Positions 8,484 to 16,572 of a stretch of DNA of 48,588 nt are shown here, in pieces. Numbering within the stretch: position 1 is the stretch's first letter; every line of letters begins with the position of its first letter. The position numbers and the translations under genes are program-made. Under the pieces are notes generated by a model. The model saw nothing but the letters and a program-made list of their open reading frames with translations. It ran no database searches and had not been told where the DNA came from. This DNA is from Bacteroidales bacterium (GTDB lineage: Bacteria > Bacteroidota > Bacteroidia > Bacteroidales > UBA932), in assembly GCA_017617715.1 (NCBI GenBank), contig JAFZVQ010000076.1, forward strand, positions 1 to 48,588, written 5' to 3'.

Positions 8484-8877
8484 TGGCTTTCCTCACAGTG
8501 AACACGAATAGAATCAACGCTACTACCGAACCGGTGAACAGCCCCAGGCTGTCCGCCTTGAAATCATTGGGATCCATGGTCCTGTAGGGCAGCTTCCCCT
8601 GCACATATTCAGTTCCCCAGGCGATCAGGCAGCCGAGGACGAACAGCACTACCAGAATAAGTATCAGTTTCCATATCATCGCCCTTTTCAGCCGTAATGA
8701 AAGCAGTGCCAGCACAGGAAAGGGAAAGAACATAAGGAAATGGACTATCTTGTCGGCAGGGATGCCCAGGAAGGAGCCCGGCGCCTGCGACAGGCTGGGG
8801 AACTTCGCGAAGCAAAGCACTGCAATAGCCGCCAGATAAAGGACGGTCAGGATACGGAATACAGTAGTACGTCTCAT
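8476..8877 (-). CDS. VanZ-family membrane protein
   Basis: 133-residue membrane protein with about four hydrophobic segments. VanZ-type motifs are present: ADKIVHFLMFFPFPVLALL, where the DKIxHF motif is characteristic, and the DFKADSLG element before the last helix. VanZ proteins lower teicoplanin binding in some Gram-positives, but their biochemical role in Bacteroidota is unknown. The start ATG overlaps the stop of the MsbA-like ABC gene (ATGA) and its own stop overlaps the amidase start by 8 nt, so translational coupling on both sides is likely. The context of a lipid exporter and a wall amidase points to an envelope role. Confidence 0.88.
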   Translation of the reverse strand: MRRTTVFRILTVLYLAAIAVLCFAKFPSLSQAPGSFLGIPADKIVHFLMFFPFPVLALLSLRLKRAMIWKLILILVVLFVLGCLIAWGTEYVQGKLPYRTMDPNDFKADSLGLFTGSVVALILFVFTVRKANA

Positions 8878-10709
8878 AGGGACTGCATATCGTATAGTTT
8901 TTTGTAATACCCGCCAAGCGCGAGCAATTCTTCATGCCTGCCGCGCTCCACGATGCGCCCGGCATCGAGCACAATTATCTCGTCTGCGCCCTTTATGGTG
9001 CTGAGCCTGTGGGCAATGGCTATGGTGGTGCGGGTGGTCATCAGGTGGTCCAGTGCATCCTGGACGCTTCTCTCGGATTCAGTGTCAAGGGAAGCGGTGG
9101 CCTCATCCAGGATAAGGATGGGTGGATTCTTCAATATGGCGCGGGCTATGCTGAGGCGCTGCCGCTGGCCGCCGCTGAGCTTGACGCCGCGGTCGCCTAT
9201 GTTGGTCTGGTAGCCCTCTTCCTTCTCCAGAATGAATTCGGACGCGTTGGCCACTTCGGCCGCGGCCTCGACGCTCTCTGGCGCCGGATCGTCCACGCCG
9301 AAGGCTATGTTGTTGTAAATGGTGTCGTTGAACAGGATCGGCTCCTGGTTCACGTTGCCTATCAGGCTCCTGAGGTCGCGGAGCGAGACGTCCCGGACAT
9401 CTATGCCGTCTATCGTGATCGAGCCCGAGGAAGCATCGTAGAACCGCGGAATGAGTTCGACAAGGGTGGTCTTGCCGGAACCGGAGGCGCCGACTATCGC
9501 CACCGTGGTGCCCTTGCGTATTTCCAAGTCGATGTCGTGGAGCACATCCTTGCCGTCTTCATAGCGGAAGCCTACGGAGTGGAAGACTATCCTGTCGTTG
9601 AATCCATTGAGAGCCCGGGGGTTGGCCGATTCCTTTATGGGGTTGTCGGCATTCAGTATGGCGTCGATGCGCTCCATGCTGGCAAGACCCTTGGGGATGC
9701 CGTATGCGGCCTTGGAGAAGTCCTTTATGGGCTGGATGACGCTATAGAGCATCACCATATAGAATATGAAAGTAGGAGCGTCTATGACCGAGCGCTCCCC
9801 TATTATCAGGTTGCCGCCGAACCAGAGCACGATCGCTATCATCAGGGTGCCGAGGAATTCGCTGACAGGATGAGCCAGGACCTGGCGGGTGGCCACGCGG
9901 CCGCTCTTGCGTTTCATGGCCCCGGTCACGCCGTCGAAACGCTTCTCCATTTTCTTTTCAGCAAGGAAAGCCTTGATAACCCTCAGGCCGCCGAGAGTCT
10001 CCTCCACCTGGCTCATGGTATCGCTCCAAAGCGCCTGGGCCTCAGTGGACTGGCGTTTCAGCTTGCGGCCGATCAGCCCCATCAACCAGAGCATTATGGG
10101 AGCGAACACTATCACAAACACCGTCAACTGCCAGGAGATTGCCACAAGAGCCCCTATGTAGAAGATGATCAGTATAGGATTCTTGATCAGCATGTCCAGC
10201 GAACTGGCCACGGAATTCTCCACTTCCTGCACGTCGCCGCTCATGCGGGCGATGATATCGCCCTTGCGCTCCTGGCTGAAATATCCCAGCGGCAGCGAGA
10301 CAATCTTGCGGTAGAGGTCCATGCGCAGGTCTTTGACTATACCTGTACGAATAGGCACCATCACTGCCGACGCCCCGAAATAGCAGGCCGTCTTGACGGC
10401 TGTGATGACGGAAAGCGCGAGGCAAAGCGCGAGCAGCACCTTGCTTGCTCCCCACTGCTGCATCAGCCCCGTCACGAAATAATAAAGGTTGTTTATCGCT
10501 ATGTCCGTGAAATCGCCCCCCGGAGTGTCCCAGGGGATGAATTCATACTGCATCTCGCTTATATTGAACAATATCTTCAATATAGGGATCAGCAGGGAGA
10601 AGGAGAAGATATTGAACACCGCCGAGAGTATGTTCAGCACGACGGAGCCGCCGAGCCATCCTTTGTATGGCCAGGCATAACGCTTCAATATCTTCCAGAA
10701 CTCCTTCAT
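8874..10709 (-). CDS. msbA: MsbA-like ABC exporter (permease-ATPase fusion)
   Basis: 611-residue half-transporter. Six transmembrane helices occupy about residues 20-330 and an ABC ATPase follows, with Walker A GASGSGKT (407-414), signature LSGGQ (511-515), Walker B ILILDE (531-536) and the H-loop histidine in IAHRLS. Length and architecture match the lipid and lipid A flippase MsbA and related multidrug exporters. In Gram-negative bacteria the former flips lipid A-core across the inner membrane using ATP. Substrate cannot be proven from sequence, so the symbol is tentative. It lies 3 nt after the phosphate transporter gene and shares ATGA with vanZ. Confidence 0.88.
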   Translation of the reverse strand: MKEFWKILKRYAWPYKGWLGGSVVLNILSAVFNIFSFSLLIPILKILFNISEMQYEFIPWDTPGGDFTDIAINNLYYFVTGLMQQWGASKVLLALCLALSVITAVKTACYFGASAVMVPIRTGIVKDLRMDLYRKIVSLPLGYFSQERKGDIIARMSGDVQEVENSVASSLDMLIKNPILIIFYIGALVAISWQLTVFVIVFAPIMLWLMGLIGRKLKRQSTEAQALWSDTMSQVEETLGGLRVIKAFLAEKKMEKRFDGVTGAMKRKSGRVATRQVLAHPVSEFLGTLMIAIVLWFGGNLIIGERSVIDAPTFIFYMVMLYSVIQPIKDFSKAAYGIPKGLASMERIDAILNADNPIKESANPRALNGFNDRIVFHSVGFRYEDGKDVLHDIDLEIRKGTTVAIVGASGSGKTTLVELIPRFYDASSGSITIDGIDVRDVSLRDLRSLIGNVNQEPILFNDTIYNNIAFGVDDPAPESVEAAAEVANASEFILEKEEGYQTNIGDRGVKLSGGQRQRLSIARAILKNPPILILDEATASLDTESERSVQDALDHLMTTRTTIAIAHRLSTIKGADEIIVLDAGRIVERGRHEELLALGGYYKKLYDMQSL

Positions 10710-10712
10710 AGG

Positions 10713-11789
10713 CTACAGCACTTTGACGGGACAACCGAACCAGTGGACCATAATCAGGTAAATGACGCCGCTGACCACGATCACGGCCGGGATGGTCAGC
10801 ACCCACGCCCACACTATGTTCTTGGCGGTGATCCATTTCACTGTCTTGACGCCACGGGTGAGGCCGGTGCCTATAATGGAACCGGTGATGGTGTGCGTGG
10901 TGCTCACGGGGATACCGAGCACGGCAGTGAGTATCAGGGTGATGGCCCCGGAAGCCTCGGCGCAGAAGCCCTGCGTCGGGAAGAGTTTCGACAGGCCCTC
11001 GCTCAGCGTGCGTATCACCGACCAACCGCCGGTCACCGTGCCAAGGGCTATGAGCCCGTAGCAGGTGAACTTCAGCCAGGCGGGCACATAGAAACCGGTG
11101 TAGCCTGCCGCCTGGGCAGCTGCAGCTCCGTTGCCGTAGAGGAACTGGAACACCGCATTGTCGGGATTGGAAGCGAAGGCGGTGGCAAGCAGGATGGCGA
11201 TTATGCCCATGGTCTTCTGTCCGTCGTTGCCGCCGAAGCCCAGCGAGAACGCGGCACTGGACACCAGCTGCATACGCCGGAAGGATTTGTCCACCGTCCT
11301 CATGTTCACCTTATGGAACAGCAACATTATCAGGCAGTTGAGAGTGAATCCGAGAATGATTCCGATCAGCGGCGAGATGAAGATGAAAGCGACGATCTTG
11401 AAGATGCCGCTGGTCACCAGGTAACGGCCTCCGTAGACGAACCACACGGGGCCGATGAGGCCGCCCACCAGCGCGTGGGAGGCCGATACGGGAAGGCCCA
11501 TCTTGGTGCAGAAGAAAATATACAGCACCGAGCCGAGCAAGGCGGCCAGGATCACATACACATCGATGCAATTCTCGTCCACTATTCCCTTGCCCATGGT
11601 GGCGGCCACGGAGGTGTCGAAAATGAACATCGCCATGAAAATCCAGAACGCCGCCCAGAAAACGGCCAGCCGCGGCGGCAGGGCCTTCGTGGCAACCACC
11701 GACGCGATGCAGTTGGCCGCATCGTTCATGCCGTTCGTGAAACTGAACGCCAGGGCGATAAGCGCCGTGATGAGTACTACGACTACCAT
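10713..11789 (-). CDS. pit: PiT-family inorganic phosphate transporter
   Basis: 358-residue inner-membrane protein with about ten hydrophobic segments. It has the duplicated PiT signature: FSFTNGMNDAANCIASVVATKAL near the N-terminus and GIPVSTTHTITGSIIGTGLTRG near the C-terminus. It imports metal-phosphate, driven by the proton gradient (or by Na+ in some relatives). It starts 3 nt after the DUF47 gene, the usual partner of PiT transporters, and 3 nt before the MsbA-like gene. The DUF47-PiT order is the common one in bacteria, so a two-protein phosphate uptake unit inside the larger train is likely. Confidence 0.95.
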   Translation of the reverse strand: MVVVVLITALIALAFSFTNGMNDAANCIASVVATKALPPRLAVFWAAFWIFMAMFIFDTSVAATMGKGIVDENCIDVYVILAALLGSVLYIFFCTKMGLPVSASHALVGGLIGPVWFVYGGRYLVTSGIFKIVAFIFISPLIGIILGFTLNCLIMLLFHKVNMRTVDKSFRRMQLVSSAAFSLGFGGNDGQKTMGIIAILLATAFASNPDNAVFQFLYGNGAAAAQAAGYTGFYVPAWLKFTCYGLIALGTVTGGWSVIRTLSEGLSKLFPTQGFCAEASGAITLILTAVLGIPVSTTHTITGSIIGTGLTRGVKTVKWITAKNIVWAWVLTIPAVIVVSGVIYLIMVHWFGCPVKVL

Positions 11790-11792
11790 ATC

Positions 11793-12440
11793 CTAGGTAT
11801 TCTTTACCACTATGCTCCTTATCTTGCTGGACACGGCCTTTGCCACGTCGGACGTATCTTCCAGGGCCTGGGCAACATTCTTTTTCTTTACCAGCTCTAT
11901 GGCGTCCTTCTCGAATTCGAAGAGGTTGGACATGTAGCTCTCGTAGATATCGTCGACGTTGTGCTCGATTTCCTTGATGCTGTCGCACATCTTGTCCATT
12001 TCCTTTGCATCCTTGCGCATGGTGTCGAAATGGCCCGTGAGCTGTACCATCAAACCGGCCGCCTTATCTATATACTCAGCTATCTGCACCAGTTTCTTGG
12101 ACTCCTTGGGCTGATAGATGGATATCTTCTTGGATGCGTCCCTGATGGAATCCAGGAAACCGTCCATACCCTCCGCCAGATCGTGGATATCGTCCCTGTC
12201 GAACGGGGTCAGGTAGGCATTCATCAGCACTTCCACTATCTGGTGGGTTATGCCGTCGCCTTTGGTCTCATATTCCTTGATGCGGTGCGAAAGGGAGCGG
12301 CGTTTGTCCGGATCCGACTCCTTTGTCTGCTCCACGAGCAGGGCCGACGCTTCCTTGATGTTTTCGGCAGACTGCACGAAAAGCGGGAAGAAGCTCTTTT
12401 CCTTCACCACGAAAAGTTGGAGAAAATGGTCGATATTCAT
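11793..12440 (-). CDS. DUF47 (PhoU-like) PiT accessory protein
   Basis: 215-residue soluble, almost entirely helical protein. Family features are FFPLFVQSAENIKEAS near residue 20 and the helix motif KGDGITHQIVEVLMNAYLTP with DRDDIHDLAEGMD, which resembles the PhoU metal-binding E/DxxxD repeats. DUF47 proteins form PhoU-like helical bundles and are thought to regulate the adjacent PiT transporter. The gap to pit is only 3 nt. The gap after the Wzi-like gene is 4 nt. Confidence 0.94.
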   Translation of the reverse strand: MNIDHFLQLFVVKEKSFFPLFVQSAENIKEASALLVEQTKESDPDKRRSLSHRIKEYETKGDGITHQIVEVLMNAYLTPFDRDDIHDLAEGMDGFLDSIRDASKKISIYQPKESKKLVQIAEYIDKAAGLMVQLTGHFDTMRKDAKEMDKMCDSIKEIEHNVDDIYESYMSNLFEFEKDAIELVKKKNVAQALEDTSDVAKAVSSKIRSIVVKNT

Positions 12441-12444
12441 ACGT

Positions 12445-13896
12445 TTATCGTTTTTTGAATGTATATTTCAAAGCTATGGTGGCGGCAAAGGCGTCGGTGA
12501 GGGCTTCACCCTTGTCGCAGTAAACTGCCGGAATAAGGCACAAGGCGCCTTCCAGCAGAGGAATGGAGGCTGAGAAGCCGGAGCTGAACTGCCTCAGGGG
12601 CTTCTTGAAGGGATTGTCGGCATCATACCAGCACCTTGCGTCGAACCAGCATCCGTAATTCTCGGAAAAAGTGAGCATAAGCCGGTACGGAATCTTCCTG
12701 AAAAGGCTTCCGGATATGCCCAGATGGTGGGCTTTCAGCAGGTTGTTCCATGTGCCTTGGGCGTAGTAGGTCTGCTCGTCGCGGTACCAGCGGGAATAGA
12801 ACAAGGGATTGCCTATCTGGCGGGTGAACGCAGTCCAGCCGGAAAGGTAGTCGTAGTTGTTGCAGTAATTGTCGGCCCCGCCCACTACAGTAAAGTACTG
12901 GTTGCTGACTTCGTCGTAGAAGAGACGAAGGTCATTGCCTGCAATCTCCTCTTCGGTGGCAAGGCGCCTTTCGCAGTCGCCGGACTGGTTCATGGTGTAG
13001 TGGTACTCATACACTATGTCGCTGATCCATGAAGACTTATCCTTCAGGGAGAAGCAGAGGGTATTGACTCCGTCGGGGAAATTGTGGGTCTTCATTCCAG
13101 AACGGTCGTCGTAGGGTATGTCGTGCTGGAAGGTGAGCGACCACCTGTCGGCCTTGTAGTCGAAGCGGATAAGCTCCCGCCCCCTGTGGTCGCCGAGGGA
13201 ATTGACCTGGTCGCCGAGTGTGGCGTCGGCCCCGCCGGGCCTTCCGGTGATGGCTCGCAGGTAATCCTTGAAGGAATGGGGCTGCTCGCGGCCGTCGGGG
13301 CAGGTGCCCGCCCACATGGTGTAGTTGTCGATGCCTGCGGTGATGGAGAAGCGCCCTATGTGCCCCAGCAGGTAGATGGCGGTGTCGTGGACGCGCGCTC
13401 CCTGTATATAACGTTTGTCTATGGTCCAGTAGTCACCGAAACGGCCCGCAAGTTGCACATGGCCGGCGGTGAACGGTATATTCCACGGCTCCAGGGTGGC
13501 GGCTATGCCGGGCATGGTGCGGGCATTGCTGCTCATCATTATGTTGCCGGAAGTCACGGAAAGGGAGCCCAGGGAGGGATCGGCGGCCTGGAAATGCTGT
13601 TCAGGGTGTATCATGCCGGCATCCAGACGCAGCTGCTTCCAGCGCAGCCCGGCATTGAGCTCGTCCACGAAAGGATTCGCTCCCCAGTAGTCATTCCTAA
13701 GGCCCATGGAGGCGCCCCAGCGCCATTGAATCGTCTTGCTCTCGTCAAAGGATGTGCCGGCGCGCAGCAGGGCGAGACCGCCGGAAACCTCCGGCATCAC
13801 GCCATACTGCCCGGCAGTGCTCCAGAACGGCATTTCGGAGTAGCCGCCCGACGAAAGTGCTCCAAGGAGCATCAGCGAGACGAAGAAATCATTCAT
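12445..13896 (-). CDS. wzi: Wzi-like capsule assembly outer-membrane protein (paralogue A)
   Basis: 483-residue protein predicted to form an outer-membrane beta-barrel of the Caps_assemb_Wzi family. Evidence is the alternating aromatic and polar strands, the conserved DPSLGSLSVT, the NARTMPG motif, the LEPWNIPFT block and the ending ATIALKYTFKKR. Wzi in enteric bacteria anchors or organises capsule at the cell surface. It is 40-60% similar by eye in many blocks to the protein at 15094-16569, which lies on the other side of an aminotransferase gene. The N-terminal export signal is odd: MNDFFVSLMLLGALSSGGYS lacks a basic n-region and has an aspartate at position 3. Its start shares ATGA with the aminotransferase stop. 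Confidence 0.85.
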   Translation of the reverse strand: MNDFFVSLMLLGALSSGGYSEMPFWSTAGQYGVMPEVSGGLALLRAGTSFDESKTIQWRWGASMGLRNDYWGANPFVDELNAGLRWKQLRLDAGMIHPEQHFQAADPSLGSLSVTSGNIMMSSNARTMPGIAATLEPWNIPFTAGHVQLAGRFGDYWTIDKRYIQGARVHDTAIYLLGHIGRFSITAGIDNYTMWAGTCPDGREQPHSFKDYLRAITGRPGGADATLGDQVNSLGDHRGRELIRFDYKADRWSLTFQHDIPYDDRSGMKTHNFPDGVNTLCFSLKDKSSWISDIVYEYHYTMNQSGDCERRLATEEEIAGNDLRLFYDEVSNQYFTVVGGADNYCNNYDYLSGWTAFTRQIGNPLFYSRWYRDEQTYYAQGTWNNLLKAHHLGISGSLFRKIPYRLMLTFSENYGCWFDARCWYDADNPFKKPLRQFSSGFSASIPLLEGALCLIPAVYCDKGEALTDAFAATIALKYTFKKR

Positions 13897-15089
13897 TGAA
13901 TGCGGCCGGGGTAGGATTCAAGGGCCTTGCGCAGGCACACAAGCGCCTTTGCAAGGTCATCTTTGTTAAGCACATAGGCTATGCGCACCTCGCGCCTGCC
14001 TTCCCCGGGCTCGGTGTAGAACCCGGAAGCCGGAGCCATCATCACGGTGGCCCCTTCATACTGGAAATCCCTCAGGCACCAGATGCAGAACTTTTCGGCA
14101 TCGTCGACAGGGAGCCTTGCCACGGTGTAGAATGCGCCCATGGGCATGGGACTGTACACGCCGGGAATCTGGTTAAGGCCTTCAATCAGGAAGTTGCGCC
14201 TGTCCACATATTCCTCGTAGACTCCGCGAAGATAGGATTTCTGCACGCCTATGCTTGCTTCGGCCACTATCTGGCCGATAAGCGGCGGGCTCAGGCGGGC
14301 CTGGCAGAACTTCATCACGGCGTCGTGGACCATCTTGTTCTTGGTGCACAGGCAGCCGATGCGGATGCCGCATTCCGAGTAGCGCTTCGACACTGAATCT
14401 ATGAGCACCACATTCTCTTCGATGCCCTTGAGATGGAAGGCGCTGATGTAGGGCTGGCCCGAGTAGATGAACTCACGGTAGACCTCGTCGCTGAACAGGA
14501 AGAGGCCGTGGCGCTTCACTATGTCGCGAAGCTGTTTCATTTCCTCACGAGTGTAGAGATAGCCGGTGGGATTGTTGGGGTTGCAGATAAGGATTGCCTT
14601 CGTGCGCGGGGTAATCTGTTTCTCGAAAGCATCCACGGGCGGCAGGCGGAAGCCATCATCTATGCTTGTCTTGACCGACTTTATCACGGCTCCCACGCTT
14701 ATGGCGAAGGCCATGTAGTTGGCATAGAACGGGTCGGTGACTATGATTTCATCTCCAGGGCCAAGGCAGGCCAGGAAAGCGAAGAGCACGGCCTCGGAGC
14801 CGCCGGTGGTGATGATTATCTCATCCGGCCGGAGGTAGATGCCGTATTCCGCATAATAACTGACCATCTTGGTGCGTAGCGACAGGTAGCCGTCCGAAGG
14901 GCTGTATTCCAGGATCTTCCTGTCGATGTCTTTCAGGGCCTGCAGGCCGCACTCCGGAGTCTTGATGTCGGGCTGGCCGATGTTGAGATGAAACACATGC
15001 ACGCCGTTGCGTTTGGCCGCTTCGGCATAAGGGGCGAGTTTCCGTATCGGGGAGCTCGGCATGTTGATGGCTCTCTGGCTGAGTTCCAT
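13893..15089 (-). CDS. PLP-dependent aminotransferase (class I/II, AspC-like)
   Basis: 398-residue cytoplasmic fold-type I aminotransferase. Recognisable are NIGQPDIKTP near the N-terminus, TGGSEAVLFAF for cofactor phosphate binding, CNPNNPTGY, SDEVYREF with the PLP-binding Asp and Tyr, and the Schiff-base lysine in DSVSKRYSECGIRIG. The C-terminal arginine that binds substrate carboxylate is in the block RREVRIAYVLN. It probably transaminates aspartate or another common amino acid. It sits between two Wzi paralogues with gaps of +4 and -4 nt. No functional link to capsule is known, and amino-sugar synthesis is unlikely because this is not the DegT/sugar aminotransferase family. Confidence 0.93.
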   Translation of the reverse strand: MELSQRAINMPSSPIRKLAPYAEAAKRNGVHVFHLNIGQPDIKTPECGLQALKDIDRKILEYSPSDGYLSLRTKMVSYYAEYGIYLRPDEIIITTGGSEAVLFAFLACLGPGDEIIVTDPFYANYMAFAISVGAVIKSVKTSIDDGFRLPPVDAFEKQITPRTKAILICNPNNPTGYLYTREEMKQLRDIVKRHGLFLFSDEVYREFIYSGQPYISAFHLKGIEENVVLIDSVSKRYSECGIRIGCLCTKNKMVHDAVMKFCQARLSPPLIGQIVAEASIGVQKSYLRGVYEEYVDRRNFLIEGLNQIPGVYSPMPMGAFYTVARLPVDDAEKFCIWCLRDFQYEGATVMMAPASGFYTEPGEGRREVRIAYVLNKDDLAKALVCLRKALESYPGRIQ

Positions 15090-15093
15090 AAGC

Positions 15094-16569
15094 TTATCTG
15101 AAATTGTATCTTATTCCGAGGGTGCCGGCGAAGGCTTTCGGGAGCACTTCGCCTGCATCCGCATAAAGTCCGTAGACAACGTCCAGAGCACTGTGGCAGC
15201 CGAACCTGAACGGCACATATCCTGAAAAGGCCGCTGAGAACTGCGTCAGCCCCTTGTCGAGGGTGTTGGGCTCCCACCAGTTCCAGCCGCTGTTCCAGCT
15301 GGTCGCTCCGGCCACATAAGGACGGTGATATGTTCCGTAATCCTCGCTCAAGGTCAGCATCAGGCGGTATGGCGCGACACGGAACAGCTTACCGGAGACG
15401 CCAAGATGCAGGGCCTTGTAGCGGTTGTTGACCACCTTCTTCACGCCAGAGACCACATCGGTGTAGAACAGCGGAGCGCAGATGCCGCGGCCGAAATGGG
15501 TCCAGCCGGACTTGTATTCGCCGTTGGTGAAATAATTGTCGCCGCCGAAGATGTTGATCTTCTTGTCTTTATCCAAAGTGTGCCAGTTGATCTGATGCCC
15601 CTCGGCATCGGTCTCACGCTCATGCAGCGTGCCGGACTGCCACATGGTGTAGTGGAATTCCACCAGGGCGTCGCTTATCCAGCGGTCCTTGTCCTTGAGG
15701 CTGAAATGCAGGGTGTAGGCGCCGTCGGGTATGTTGTTGAAACGCATGCCGGACTTGTCGCTGTAGGGCTTCTCCCACTGGAAGGTGATGTCGTACTTGT
15801 CTGCCTTCCAGCCCATCCGGAGCTGCTCGGCGCCACCGTGGTCGCCTATTACGTTCATCTGGTCGCTTATAGAGCCGGCTGAAGATGCATGCCTGGCGGT
15901 GGCTACGCGGAAGTAATTGTCCCAGGTAATGGGCATCTCACCGTATAATGGACTTGTGCCGCCCCATAGGGCATAATGGTCAAGGCCCACCTGCAAATAG
16001 AAATGCTTGCGGGTATCGTAGGTGAGGTAACCGCGAAGGCGGTGCACCAGCGCTCCGTCCACGTATCGGTCGTCCAGGGTTTTGTAGTCGCCCCACACTC
16101 CGCTGATCAGCAGGTGCTTGCCGGTGAACGGAATGGCCCACGGCTCGAGCACCAGCTTGTAGCCGGGCATGGTGCGGGCGTTGTTGCTCTCCACTATGTG
16201 TCCTTCGGTGACCGACAAGGAGCCCAGCGAAGGATCGGCGCCCAGGAACTCGCGGTCGCGGTGCTGCATGCCCACGTCGATCCGCAGGACCTGCCAGCGC
16301 AAGCCGGCGTAAAGCTCGTCAACCATGGGGCGCAGGGGCATACCGGAAAGGTCCAGCGGATCGACGGACTGGTAGCTGGCAGCAAGCGACGCCCCCGCCT
16401 GCCACTGGAAGGTCTTGCTCTCGTCAAAAGGCTTGCGCGCCTCCAGAAGGGCCAGGCCGCCGTCGCGGTCGGGCATTATGCCGGCCGTGTTGGATACAGC
16501 CCAGAAAGGAAGCGTGCCGCTCGATGAAAGGGCACCCAGGAGCATCAGGGAGAATACGAAATCGTTCAT
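15094..16569 (-). CDS. wzi: Wzi-like capsule assembly outer-membrane protein (paralogue B)
   Basis: 491-residue predicted outer-membrane beta-barrel of the Caps_assemb_Wzi family. It shares with paralogue A the opening MNDFVFSLMLLGALSSSG, the DESKTFQW block, DPSLGSLSVT, NARTMPG, LEPWAIPFTGKH and a barrel-type C-terminus (TLGIRYNFR, with aromatic near the end). The shared, unusual N-terminus and the similar spacing of blocks indicate an old tandem duplication, with the aminotransferase between the copies. Paralogue-specific segments are found mostly in the middle, where barrel loops are expected. The start is 3 nt after the glnS stop. Confidence 0.85.
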   Translation of the reverse strand: MNDFVFSLMLLGALSSSGTLPFWAVSNTAGIMPDRDGGLALLEARKPFDESKTFQWQAGASLAASYQSVDPLDLSGMPLRPMVDELYAGLRWQVLRIDVGMQHRDREFLGADPSLGSLSVTEGHIVESNNARTMPGYKLVLEPWAIPFTGKHLLISGVWGDYKTLDDRYVDGALVHRLRGYLTYDTRKHFYLQVGLDHYALWGGTSPLYGEMPITWDNYFRVATARHASSAGSISDQMNVIGDHGGAEQLRMGWKADKYDITFQWEKPYSDKSGMRFNNIPDGAYTLHFSLKDKDRWISDALVEFHYTMWQSGTLHERETDAEGHQINWHTLDKDKKINIFGGDNYFTNGEYKSGWTHFGRGICAPLFYTDVVSGVKKVVNNRYKALHLGVSGKLFRVAPYRLMLTLSEDYGTYHRPYVAGATSWNSGWNWWEPNTLDKGLTQFSAAFSGYVPFRFGCHSALDVVYGLYADAGEVLPKAFAGTLGIRYNFR

Positions 16570-16572
16570 CCG

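Noticed and set aside
8934-12458. A 1174-codon open frame on the plus strand
   Set aside because: It is antisense to three minus-strand genes (msbA-like, pit, DUF47). They happen to be in the same phase with 3-nt gaps, so the complementary frame stays open across all of them. Its protein is rich in His, Tyr, Asp and Glu without any domain, as expected of a shadow frame in GC-rich DNA.
13893-15089. Aminotransferase as a sugar aminotransferase for capsule
   Set aside because: The motifs fit class I/II amino-acid aminotransferases, not the DegT/DnrJ/EryC1 family used for amino sugars.
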